The notes under the pieces are model-generated. The model had not been told where the DNA came from. It saw only the letters and a list, made by a program, of their open reading frames with translations, and searched no databases. A stretch of 26,646 nt of DNA from Verrucomicrobiales bacterium (lineage in GTDB: Bacteria; Verrucomicrobiota; Verrucomicrobiia; Verrucomicrobiales; DEV007): NCBI GenBank assembly GCA_013003335.1, contig JABDJT010000380.1, forward strand, positions 1-26,646, given 5' to 3'. Of this stretch, positions 17,111-24,353 are shown piece by piece. The translations under genes and the position numbers were made by a program. How positions within the stretch are numbered: the first letter of the stretch is position 1; the number at the start of each line of letters is the position of its first letter.

Positions 17111-17446
17111 ATGCAAAAAATCTCCCCCGACGACATTCAGGCCATCGGCGAACTGATCGCGATTCGCTGGTCGGACGGAAGGGAGGATTTTTATGGAATG
17201 AGCCATTTGCGGGCCGTTTCTCCGAGCGCTTCGAACCGCGGGGAAACGGATTTGCTGGGAAATCTGATCGGCGGCGGCGAAGACGCGGGGAAAGATTTTT
17301 CGGGCGTGTTGGTGACCGGCTGGGCGCCGGTCGGCGGTTATGCCATCCAGTTTCAATTCAGCGACGGACACAATTCCGGGCTCTACGGTTTCGATTTTCT
17401 CCGCGAAGTTGGCGATGCGATCCGTGAGCAAAAATCCGATTCTTGA
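17111..17446 (+). CDS. Small DUF971 domain protein lacking the usual cysteines
   Basis: 111 aa, consisting of a single DUF971 domain (the fold of the N-terminal domain of gamma-butyrobetaine hydroxylase). Supporting motifs are IRWSDGREDFYGMSHLRA at the start and VGGYAIQFQFSDGHNSGLYG followed by FDFLREV near the end. The Zn-binding CPCAxC segment expected after the first LR reads SPSASN here (S37, S39, N42), while His87 of SDGH is kept, so metal binding is probably lost. ATG 17111 is chosen since it opens the domain; an in-frame ATG at 17024 lies inside the palindromic element. The rRNA methyltransferase gene follows after four bases, so the two are probably cotranscribed. Function of standalone bacterial DUF971 proteins is uncertain; a link to Fe-S proteins has been suggested. 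Confidence 0.8.
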   Translation: MQKISPDDIQAIGELIAIRWSDGREDFYGMSHLRAVSPSASNRGETDLLGNLIGGGEDAGKDFSGVLVTGWAPVGGYAIQFQFSDGHNSGLYGFDFLREVGDAIREQKSDS

Positions 17447-17450
17447 AAAC

Positions 17451-18635
17451 ATGGCCGGACTCGTCATCAAACCCCGCTCCCGGATTTTTCACGGCCACGA
17501 CTGGGTCTACGCGAGCGAGATTCAGAAAGCCTTCGGCGATCCGCAGCCGGGCGATGTCGTTTCGCTGAAAGATTTCAAAGACCGCCCTCTCGGCACGGCA
17601 ATTTACAATCCAAAATCGCAAATTGTCGCCCGCCGAATTTCGCGGCGAAAACAGCAGCTCGATTCCGATTTTTTCCAGCGCCGTATCGAACGCGCCGCCG
17701 GTCTCCGGGCGACGATGAATTTGCCCGCCCCGGAAATTTGCCGGCTGGTTTGGAGCGAGGCCGACGGTTTGCCGGGCGTGGTTCTCGATCGATATGGCCC
17801 GCACTTCGTCGTGCAGACGCTGACCTTGGCGATGGACAACCACAAAGCGGATCTCGCCGACGCGATTCGCGCGGTTTTTCCCGAAGCCGAATCGATCATC
17901 GAGCGAAACGACTCGCCCGTTCGAAAAGCCGAGGGATTGGAACTGACAACCGGCCTGCTTTTCGGCGACGATTTTCCTGCGCAGTTTGAAATTGAAGCGG
18001 CCGGCATCCGGCAACAAATCGATTTGGCGGAAGGCCAGAAAACCGGAATTTATCTTGATCAACTCGACAATTATGCCGCCGTAGCTGCTCTGGCGAAAGA
18101 CCAGCGGGTGCTGGATTGTTTTTGCAACCAGGGTGGTTTTGCGCTGCACGCAGCGAAAGCGGGTGCGGCATCTGTTTGCGGAGTCGACATCGGCGAAGGG
18201 GCCATCGAATCCGCCCGGAAAAACGCAGAACTCAACGACCTCGGTCATTCAGTCGAATGGGTTGTGGCGAATGTTTTTGATCACCTTCGACACCTCGAAA
18301 ACGAAGGAACGCGATTTGATTTGATCATCCTGGATCCGCCGAGTTTCACCCGGAACCGGAAATCGCTGAAAGAGGCGATGCGCGGCTACAAAGACATTCA
18401 CCTCCGCGCATTGCGCCTCTTGGAAAAAGGCGGCCGCCTTGTGACCTATAGCTGCTCGCATCACGTAAGCCGGTCGGCTTTTCTGGACATGATCTGCGAT
18501 GCCTCCGTTGATGCGAAACGGACGCTTCGCCTGATCGACGAACAGCGCCAACGTCGCGATCACCCGATTCTGGCGACGATTCCGGAGACGTCCTATTTGA
18601 AGGGGTTTGTGTTTGAAACGGTGGCGGGATTTTGA
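17451..18635 (+). CDS. rlmI: Class I SAM-dependent rRNA (cytosine-C5) methyltransferase, RlmI-like
   Basis: 394 aa, close to the 396 aa of E. coli RlmI, which methylates C1962 of 23S rRNA. It has an N-terminal PUA-like RNA-binding domain (about 1-80, starting MAGLVIKPRSRIFHGHDWVY) and a central EEHEP-like region with WSEADGLPGVVLDRYG. The Rossmann methyltransferase domain has SAM motif I (LDCFCNQGGFALHAAKAGA), motif IV LDPPSF (294-299) and motif VI YSCSHH with the candidate catalytic Cys335. It should act in the cytoplasm. The ATG lies four bases after the DUF971 stop and has no palindromic element of its own. The family is certain; the exact rRNA position could differ from that of E. coli. 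Confidence 0.9.
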   Translation: MAGLVIKPRSRIFHGHDWVYASEIQKAFGDPQPGDVVSLKDFKDRPLGTAIYNPKSQIVARRISRRKQQLDSDFFQRRIERAAGLRATMNLPAPEICRLVWSEADGLPGVVLDRYGPHFVVQTLTLAMDNHKADLADAIRAVFPEAESIIERNDSPVRKAEGLELTTGLLFGDDFPAQFEIEAAGIRQQIDLAEGQKTGIYLDQLDNYAAVAALAKDQRVLDCFCNQGGFALHAAKAGAASVCGVDIGEGAIESARKNAELNDLGHSVEWVVANVFDHLRHLENEGTRFDLIILDPPSFTRNRKSLKEAMRGYKDIHLRALRLLEKGGRLVTYSCSHHVSRSAFLDMICDASVDAKRTLRLIDEQRQRRDHPILATIPETSYLKGFVFETVAGF

Positions 18636-18642
18636 GGCGGTA

Positions 18643-18685
18643 CGAACAAACAGGGTTGATTTGGCGAACAGACCCTGTCGGATCG
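18643..18685 (+). repeat. 43-bp palindromic element, copy 6
   Basis: The arms are CGAACAAACAGGGT (18643-18656) and ACCCTGTCGGATCG (18672-18685) around the centre TGATTTGGCGAACAG. It starts seven bases after the rlmI stop and is followed by ATTTTT, so it could end that transcript. It is not in codon phase with the next gene. Confidence 0.9.
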
Positions 18686-18756
18686 ATTTTTCACAATACC
18701 CGCACTGACAGTTGGCCTGACAAGATTGCAAACCTGATGGATTTGTCGTATGCAAT

Positions 18757-18761
18757 GAGGA
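18757..18761 (+). promoter_or_regulatory. Shine-Dalgarno GAGGA of the S1C protease gene
   Basis: GAGGA lies six bases before ATG 18768, one of the few well-spaced ribosome-binding sites in the window. It fixes the start of the protease gene. Confidence 0.6.
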
Positions 18762-18767
18762 AACCAA

Positions 18768-19790
18768 ATGGACGTACCCTCGAAATTTCTACGCCTCCTC
18801 CTGATCCCGGTGTTTTTTCTTCCGCTGGCTGGAAAAGCTGATGTCCTCGTCCTCAAAAACGGTACGGAAATTCACGCGCCCTATATCCTTTTCAAAGATG
18901 ACGTGTATGTCGTCAATATCGGGAAGGAAAAGCCGCTCGTCTTTTCAAAAGATGAAATCGAGCGGATCACCCGTGCGTCGGTGGCGCTTTACCGGACAAA
19001 TCGCGCCGGTGAGCCGTTTGAAGATGTGAAAACAGCTGCCGAAAAAGTGGAGGAAGCGTCTGTTTTGGTACGGAATCCCGGGGGGCTCGGTTCCGGATTC
19101 GTGATTGATCCCCGGGGCTACGTGATCACAAATGCGCACGTGATCGACGGAACCACGAAGGTGGAGGTGACGGTTTTCAAAAAGACCGAGAACGGTCTGG
19201 AGCGGCAGGTGCACAAGAAGATCAAGATTCTCGCTGTGAATCGTCGCGACGATTTGGCGCTCTTGAAAATCGAGCCGGAAAAGGAATTGAAAGAGGGCGA
19301 AAAGCCGCTGCGATTCAAATCCGTCCCGATGGGCGATTCGCTTTCTGTCTCCGCCGGGGATGCCGTTTTTGCGATCGGTTCCCCGCAAGGGCTGGACCGA
19401 ACGGTGAGTTCGGGAACGGTCAGCACGACGGAGCGGGAACTCGGCGAGGCCGGCGTTTTCATCCAGCACGATGCACCAATTAACCCCGGAAATTCCGGTG
19501 GGCCGCTGTTCAATTTGAAAGGAGAGGTGGTCGGCGTGAATTCACGCAAGGGCATGAACAGCGATGGTCTTGGGTTTGCGATTCCCAGTTCGCTCGTGAA
19601 ATTTTTCCTCGATCACCGTGACGGGTATGCCTTCGATCCGTCGAGTCAGAATGGCGGGTACATTTACAACCGACCGCCGACGGCGCCGGGAAACCGAAAC
19701 ACCGATGAACTCCATCCCGGTGAAGATCCGGATGGCGAATCCGAACCGGAATCCGGCACAACTTCTGGTGAGGACAGCGGCGAATCCTGA
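18768..19790 (+). CDS. Secreted S1C (HtrA/Deg-like) serine protease without PDZ domain
   Basis: 340 aa. The signal peptide (about 1-24; LLLIPVFFLPLAGKA) is followed by a short beta-rich segment (VLVLKNGTEIHAPYILFKDD) of the type found in PVC secreted proteins, then a trypsin-like domain from about 95 to 285. The catalytic triad is visible: His124 (TNAHVIDG), Asp162 (RRDDLALLKI) and Ser243 (PGNSGGPLFN). The usual C-terminal PDZ domain of DegP/DegS is missing; instead there is a short acidic, Gly/Ser/Pro-rich tail (about 290-340). It probably acts in the periplasm or outside the cell on misfolded or specific proteins; without PDZ its regulation must differ. A terminator overlaps its stop codon. 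Confidence 0.9.
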   Translation: MDVPSKFLRLLLIPVFFLPLAGKADVLVLKNGTEIHAPYILFKDDVYVVNIGKEKPLVFSKDEIERITRASVALYRTNRAGEPFEDVKTAAEKVEEASVLVRNPGGLGSGFVIDPRGYVITNAHVIDGTTKVEVTVFKKTENGLERQVHKKIKILAVNRRDDLALLKIEPEKELKEGEKPLRFKSVPMGDSLSVSAGDAVFAIGSPQGLDRTVSSGTVSTTERELGEAGVFIQHDAPINPGNSGGPLFNLKGEVVGVNSRKGMNSDGLGFAIPSSLVKFFLDHRDGYAFDPSSQNGGYIYNRPPTAPGNRNTDELHPGEDPDGESEPESGTTSGEDSGES

Positions 19791-19810
19791 TCGCGGGTTC
19801 GATCTTTTTT
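19781..19810 (+). terminator. Candidate intrinsic terminator overlapping the protease stop
   Basis: CGAATCC (19781-19787) can pair with GGGTTCG (19795-19801), with one G-U pair and a 7-nt loop containing the TGA stop; six T bases follow at 19805-19810. An alternative stem is GATCG/CGATC (19789-19793 with 19800-19804). Either form precedes the T run. Confidence 0.5.
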
Positions 19811-19853
19811 ACTCTCACTTTATTCCTCCAACCTGTTTGTACAACATTTACTC

Positions 19854-21806
19854 ATGAAGAAACTCGTAACCACAATCGCCCTCTCCGTGGCCGTTTTCGC
19901 CACGACCACAACCGGCCTGCACGCTCAGTCCGATCAGGATATCGGCACGCTTTTGCCGGAAGAAACCTCCGTCCTGTTTCTCGTTCGCAGTCTTCCTGTG
20001 ATTTATGAACTGGATGAAAGCCACCCGCTCAAAAAACTTGGGAATCACCCGGCCGTGCGCCACGTGTTCGGCGAGGCGACGAGTTCCGCCGAGGAGATGT
20101 TGAGCGAGGATACCCTGAAAGATCTCGGGTTGAGCGAGGATGATCTGGCACGGCTTTTCCCCGGCCGGATGGTCATGGCAGGCAATCTCGATTTGAAGGC
20201 ACTGATGGATGCTTCCGCCCAACAGGCCGCCGAGGGTGCAGGCGGCGGGCAAGCCAATATGAACCTGTCGTTCAACGGTGGATTCTCCTTCCTTGTGGCA
20301 GCGGATACGACGATGACCGAGCAAGAATTAACCGAGTTGGTCGAGGCTTTTGGCAACCGGCTCGTCGAAACCGAGGAAACCGTCAAAGAATCCCGTTCAT
20401 TCAAAGAAGAATTTCAGGGATACCCATTGATCAAACTCGAAACAAAGGTCGTCTCCGATACCGAGGAGGGATGGACCGCCTATTCTTTCATTCTGACGGA
20501 TTCCATTCTGGTGATGACGATGCTCCCCGAAGAAGGAAATCTCGACAACCACATCGCCTCCGACATGTGCCGGCGGATCCGCTCGCAGGGCACGGAACCG
20601 AATTCACTGGCTGGAACCCGCAGCTACATCGACGCCCGCGATCAGCTTGCCGAAGCGGACCTGTTCGCCTTCGCTCCGCTTTCGGAAATGGCAAAAACCT
20701 TCGAGCAGGCGATCGGCGACATGTACGATACCGCGGCTCAGCAGGCGCAGGACGGAAATGCACAGGCCCAGGGCATGAATCTTTCCGCCTTCGTGCAAAA
20801 AGAAGCGCTCCTCGATTTTCTCGGGCTGACCAATTTCAAGCGCTTCACGATGGCGGCGAAAATTCAACCGGATGGCCTCGAGATGGTCCAGGAACTCGCC
20901 ACCAACGAACGAACCGGGATGATCGCGAAAATGATGAATTATGAGCAGGGAATTCAGCTTCCCGAAATGGACCCGACCGGTTTGAAGGGTATCCAAATCA
21001 GCGGATTTAAGATGGCGGAGACGATGGAAAACCTGATGACGGAAATTCCGAATCTTTCACCGATGCTGGGCGGCCTCCTCCAAATGCAAATCGCGCAAAT
21101 GGAGGCCCAGGGGCTGAAAATCCGGAATGGCCTGATGCCCGCGATGGGTCCGGGAATGGTTCATGTGTATGGCTATTCTTCCGCGACGCCGGCGGACGAC
21201 CAGGTGCCAAGCCATGCCTTTATTTTCAACGCCAAGGATCCCATCGGGCTCAGCCAAAGCATGAACGAAGTCAGCGGGTTCATGCAGCAGGCCATGGGTG
21301 GCGGCGGGGAACTGGACGAGGCCCGCGAATTCATGGGCGAAAATGTGCAGCGGCTCGATGCCCTGGCTGATATTCTCGGCGGCATGGTCAACGCCCCGGA
21401 AGGCTCCAGCGGCGCCTGGGCAGTCGTCGGAGATAAATTCGTCATTACCGTTGGCGAGGAGAAAATGATCGATCACATCATTGCCAGCATGAAAAAGGGC
21501 GGAGCGAATCTCGAGGATCTCGACACGCTCGGGGATGAATGGCGACGCTGGGACAACGAAAACCTCGTCGAATTTGCTTACGAAGATTTTGCTACCATCC
21601 TGAAAATGGCGGCCTACGGCGGACAGGGCGCAATCCAGGTCCGAGCCCAGGCGAATCCAGGGGATGTAACCGACGCCGAAAGAGCAGCGGAGCAGGCCAT
21701 CGAAGACATGCCTCCGGTCGATGATCTGAACTATTCGATTACCACGAAAACCTACGACACCCCCGACGCCTGGATCTCGCGGATTTACGTGGCTGAAAAG
21801 CCGTAA
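19854..21806 (+). CDS. Secreted protein of unknown function, Met/Glu-rich
   Basis: 650 aa. A clear signal peptide (MKKLVTTIALSVAVFATTTT, cleavage near LHAQ) shows export. The mature part begins DIGTLLPEETSVLFLVRSLP, a pattern like DUF3352-type proteins that start by naming a low or high score region, but I cannot assign the family with confidence. The rest alternates predicted strands and amphipathic helices, with Gly-, Met- and Gln-rich loops (near 120-135 and 480-490) and no membrane anchor or catalytic motif that I recognise. The ATG has no Shine-Dalgarno sequence. The gene is framed by the protease terminator upstream and palindromic element 7 downstream, so it is probably transcribed alone. 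It is one of three genes in the window without an upstream palindromic element. Confidence 0.8.
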   Translation: MKKLVTTIALSVAVFATTTTGLHAQSDQDIGTLLPEETSVLFLVRSLPVIYELDESHPLKKLGNHPAVRHVFGEATSSAEEMLSEDTLKDLGLSEDDLARLFPGRMVMAGNLDLKALMDASAQQAAEGAGGGQANMNLSFNGGFSFLVAADTTMTEQELTELVEAFGNRLVETEETVKESRSFKEEFQGYPLIKLETKVVSDTEEGWTAYSFILTDSILVMTMLPEEGNLDNHIASDMCRRIRSQGTEPNSLAGTRSYIDARDQLAEADLFAFAPLSEMAKTFEQAIGDMYDTAAQQAQDGNAQAQGMNLSAFVQKEALLDFLGLTNFKRFTMAAKIQPDGLEMVQELATNERTGMIAKMMNYEQGIQLPEMDPTGLKGIQISGFKMAETMENLMTEIPNLSPMLGGLLQMQIAQMEAQGLKIRNGLMPAMGPGMVHVYGYSSATPADDQVPSHAFIFNAKDPIGLSQSMNEVSGFMQQAMGGGGELDEAREFMGENVQRLDALADILGGMVNAPEGSSGAWAVVGDKFVITVGEEKMIDHIIASMKKGGANLEDLDTLGDEWRRWDNENLVEFAYEDFATILKMAAYGGQGAIQVRAQANPGDVTDAERAAEQAIEDMPPVDDLNYSITTKTYDTPDAWISRIYVAEKP

Positions 21807-21828
21807 AAAAACTCCGGGGAGACATTTT

Positions 21829-21871
21829 CGAATCAACAGGGTTCGTTTGCCGAACAGACCCTGTTGATTTG
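21829..21871 (+). repeat. 43-bp palindromic element, copy 7
   Basis: The arms are CGAATCAACAGGGT (21829-21842) and ACCCTGTTGATTTG (21858-21871) around TCGTTTGCCGAACAG. Relative to the common arm, position 5 is changed C to T on the left and its partner G to A on the right, a compensating pair. TTTTT follows nearby. It ends 29 nt before the FG-GAP gene, the same distance as copy 1 from its gene. Confidence 0.92.
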
Positions 21872-21900
21872 TTTTTCTCCGGCAACCCCTTCTTCCTGCT

Positions 21901-24225
21901 TTGAAAACAACAATCGCAACCGGTCTCTGTTTCGCTCTCGTTCTTTCCACTTTTGGGCAGGAGGAAAATGCGAACGACAAGAAAGAATCACCGGTCCGGC
22001 TGGACGGACCGCTGGTGCAGGTTTTGAGTTGGGATTTGCGTTCCCCGTTTCCGGTTGATCTGGACGATGACGGCCGGCTGGACCTGCTCGTGATCAACAA
22101 TGACGCAGCTCGCATCGAACTACTCTATCAGCGGACGGCGGAAGAACTTCGCAAGGAAGCGAAAGAACGCGTCAAGACCGGCTCGTGGGACCCGGTAATC
22201 GAGACAGCTCCTTTCCTGGAGGAAAAATTGCTCATCGGTGACCGGATGTTTGCTCTCGCCGCGGTTGATTTCGATGAGGACGGCCATATCGACATCGGTT
22301 TTACCGGTCAGCGCGAGCCGTTTTCCCTCCGTTTCGGGGACGGGAAAGGAAATTGGGAGAAAGGTTGGACTTATGATCACAGCACGGCCAATCCGTCTCC
22401 CGACACGATGGCGATCGCGGATGTGAACGGAGACGGGCACCTGGACATCGCGGTTTTATCGAAAGGCGAGTTTATCATTTTTCCCGGTGGAAACGGTCGC
22501 AACATCCCCAAACCGGATCTCTATCGCGTCAGCGCGGACGGAGCGCGCGGCTTGAAAATCGCCGACCTCGATGCTGACGGAGTTTTGGATGCGACATACC
22601 TGAATCCCGGATCGGAACGGGAACGAATTTTCAGGAGTGGCCTCGGCGATGGTTCGTTCGGGGCGGAAATGGCGATCCCGGGAAAACTGGGCAGTCCCGA
22701 GATGGTGATCGTTCCCCCAGCGGATGAAGAGACACCGCCGAGTCTTGCGACGGTAAAACCGACATTTTCAGAGATTCACACCGCGCCGATTGAGGAACGG
22801 GGTGAGGAGGCTGATCAGTCGAACGATTTGCAGGCCGAGAACTATCCCGTGCCGCGATCCGGTTCGTCGGCCGCGATTCCCGCCACGGGAGATTTTGACG
22901 GAGACGGAATCGGGGACGTGGCAATGGCGGACCCGGATGGCGCGCGGATTCTCGTGTGGTTTGGGGCGAAAAACGGAAATTTCAAACGGCCGCTCGAGTT
23001 TCCCGCCCTGGCCCGTGCGACGTCCCTTTCGCGCGTGCGCAACGGAGAGGGAAAACGCGATTCGCTACTGATCTGTAGCACGCAGGAAGGCATTGCCGGC
23101 ATTTCCACCGTGACCGAAAACAATCGGCTGCCGTTTCCCAAACCAATTCCCGCTGCCGGCGAACCGCTTGTCGCGGCTGGTGTCGATCTTGATGGAGACG
23201 GGATCGACGAAGTCGTCGTGGCGGTAAAAGACGGTCTCCGACTCGAAGCCGTGATCGCAAAACGCAACGCTGCCGGTGACGGATGGGAGCAGGCTGATTC
23301 CGTGAAGATCGCGTCGATCAAGCGGGGACCCGAAGGCATTTTAACAGATGATATTGACGGCGATGGCGACGGTGATGTCGTCCTGATGATTCCGAAAGAA
23401 CCGGCTCATCTTCTGCTCGGAGACGGGCAGGGTGGACTGAGTATCGGGGCCGAAGAATCACCGTTGCGCAACGGTCAGTTCATGGATGTCTCCTCCGCCG
23501 ATCTCGGCATCGGAGATTTTGATGGCGATGGGAAGCCGAACATTCTGATCGCCAAAGAAGGTTTTGTTCGCGCGTTTCGCGTCACTGAAAATGGCGATCT
23601 TGAAGTGGTCGATCAGGGCAATGCCCGGCAGGGGAACGATCGGATTTCCGGCCCTGTTATACTGCCGGGCGACCCCCGCCGCCTTTTGTTTTACGATCCC
23701 GAGGCAAAAGCCCTCCAGATTTTACAGCGGGAGGAAGACGGAGCGTTCCGATATTCGCAGAGTCGGGATACCGGATTGATCAATCTCACGGCCGCCCGTC
23801 TCGACGGCCCGGAAGACAATCGCCGTCTGCTCATTTTCGGTCGTGACCGGTTTTGGGCTCTGCCGCTTGGTGGTGACACCTGGACGATGGCTAACGGCAC
23901 AACCTTCCGATCCCAAATTGAGCGTGTTCGATACCACTACCTCACGGCAGGTGATTTAAATCAGGACAAGACGCCCGAACTTGTCGCGATCGACGGAAAC
24001 ATGAATCTTCTCCAGATCCTTCATCGGGAAGACGACGAGTGGAAAAGCGCGTTTCATTTCAAGGTTTTCCAGGACAGCCCGTTTCGCGGCCGTGGCCAAC
24101 CCCGCGGCAATCCCCAGCAACCGCATGCCCCGTTGATTGCAGACTTTAATAACGATGGGCTGAACGACCTGCTCGTCCTGTGTCACAACCGGTTGTTGTT
24201 GTACACCGGGATGGAAAAAGAGTAG
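21901..24225 (+). CDS. Secreted FG-GAP/VCBS repeat protein (predicted beta-propeller)
   Basis: 774 aa from a TTG start; no in-frame ATG precedes the signal peptide (KTTIATGLCFALVLSTFGQ), so TTG is the best choice. About ten FG-GAP/VCBS-type repeats carry calcium-binding DxDxDG-like loops, for example DLDDDGRLDLL (from residue 53), DFDEDGHIDI, DVNGDGHLDI, DLDADGVLD, DFDGDGIGDV, DLDGDGIDEV, DIDGDGDGDV, DFDGDGKPNI and DFNNDGLNDL near the C-terminus. The repeats should fold into one or two beta-propellers outside the cytoplasm, typical for adhesion, polysaccharide or protein binding. No catalytic domain, anchor or sorting signal is visible. The partner is unknown. Confidence 0.9.
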   Translation: MKTTIATGLCFALVLSTFGQEENANDKKESPVRLDGPLVQVLSWDLRSPFPVDLDDDGRLDLLVINNDAARIELLYQRTAEELRKEAKERVKTGSWDPVIETAPFLEEKLLIGDRMFALAAVDFDEDGHIDIGFTGQREPFSLRFGDGKGNWEKGWTYDHSTANPSPDTMAIADVNGDGHLDIAVLSKGEFIIFPGGNGRNIPKPDLYRVSADGARGLKIADLDADGVLDATYLNPGSERERIFRSGLGDGSFGAEMAIPGKLGSPEMVIVPPADEETPPSLATVKPTFSEIHTAPIEERGEEADQSNDLQAENYPVPRSGSSAAIPATGDFDGDGIGDVAMADPDGARILVWFGAKNGNFKRPLEFPALARATSLSRVRNGEGKRDSLLICSTQEGIAGISTVTENNRLPFPKPIPAAGEPLVAAGVDLDGDGIDEVVVAVKDGLRLEAVIAKRNAAGDGWEQADSVKIASIKRGPEGILTDDIDGDGDGDVVLMIPKEPAHLLLGDGQGGLSIGAEESPLRNGQFMDVSSADLGIGDFDGDGKPNILIAKEGFVRAFRVTENGDLEVVDQGNARQGNDRISGPVILPGDPRRLLFYDPEAKALQILQREEDGAFRYSQSRDTGLINLTAARLDGPEDNRRLLIFGRDRFWALPLGGDTWTMANGTTFRSQIERVRYHYLTAGDLNQDKTPELVAIDGNMNLLQILHREDDEWKSAFHFKVFQDSPFRGRGQPRGNPQQPHAPLIADFNNDGLNDLLVLCHNRLLLYTGMEKE

Positions 24226-24242
24226 CGCCTCGAGCCATTGAA

Positions 24243-24327
24243 CGAACCAACAGTGTTGGTATGGCGAACAGATTGAATCCGCTCTTCGCTCCGTCTTTCT
24301 CCACTCCGTTTCGAATCTGTTGATTCG
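24243..24327 (+). repeat. Long variant (85 bp) of the palindromic element, copy 8
   Basis: It begins CGAACCAACAGTGT (24243-24256), continues TGGTATGGCGAACAGATT and ends AATCTGTTGATTCG. CGAACCAACAG can pair with the terminal CTGTTGATTCG (one mismatch) and CAGATT (24269-24274) with AATCTG (24314-24319). The core CTTCGCTCCGTCTTTCTCCA is shared with copy 5. TTTTT follows. It is in codon phase with the RND gene but contains a stop in that frame. Confidence 0.82.
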
Positions 24328-24353
24328 TTTTTCCCCTGCCGAACGCCGTCGCG

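Noticed and set aside
607..24327. CRISPR array or insertion sequence as explanation for the repeats
   Set aside because: The copies are kilobases apart with genes between, show no regular spacers, and no transposase or cas gene is in the window.
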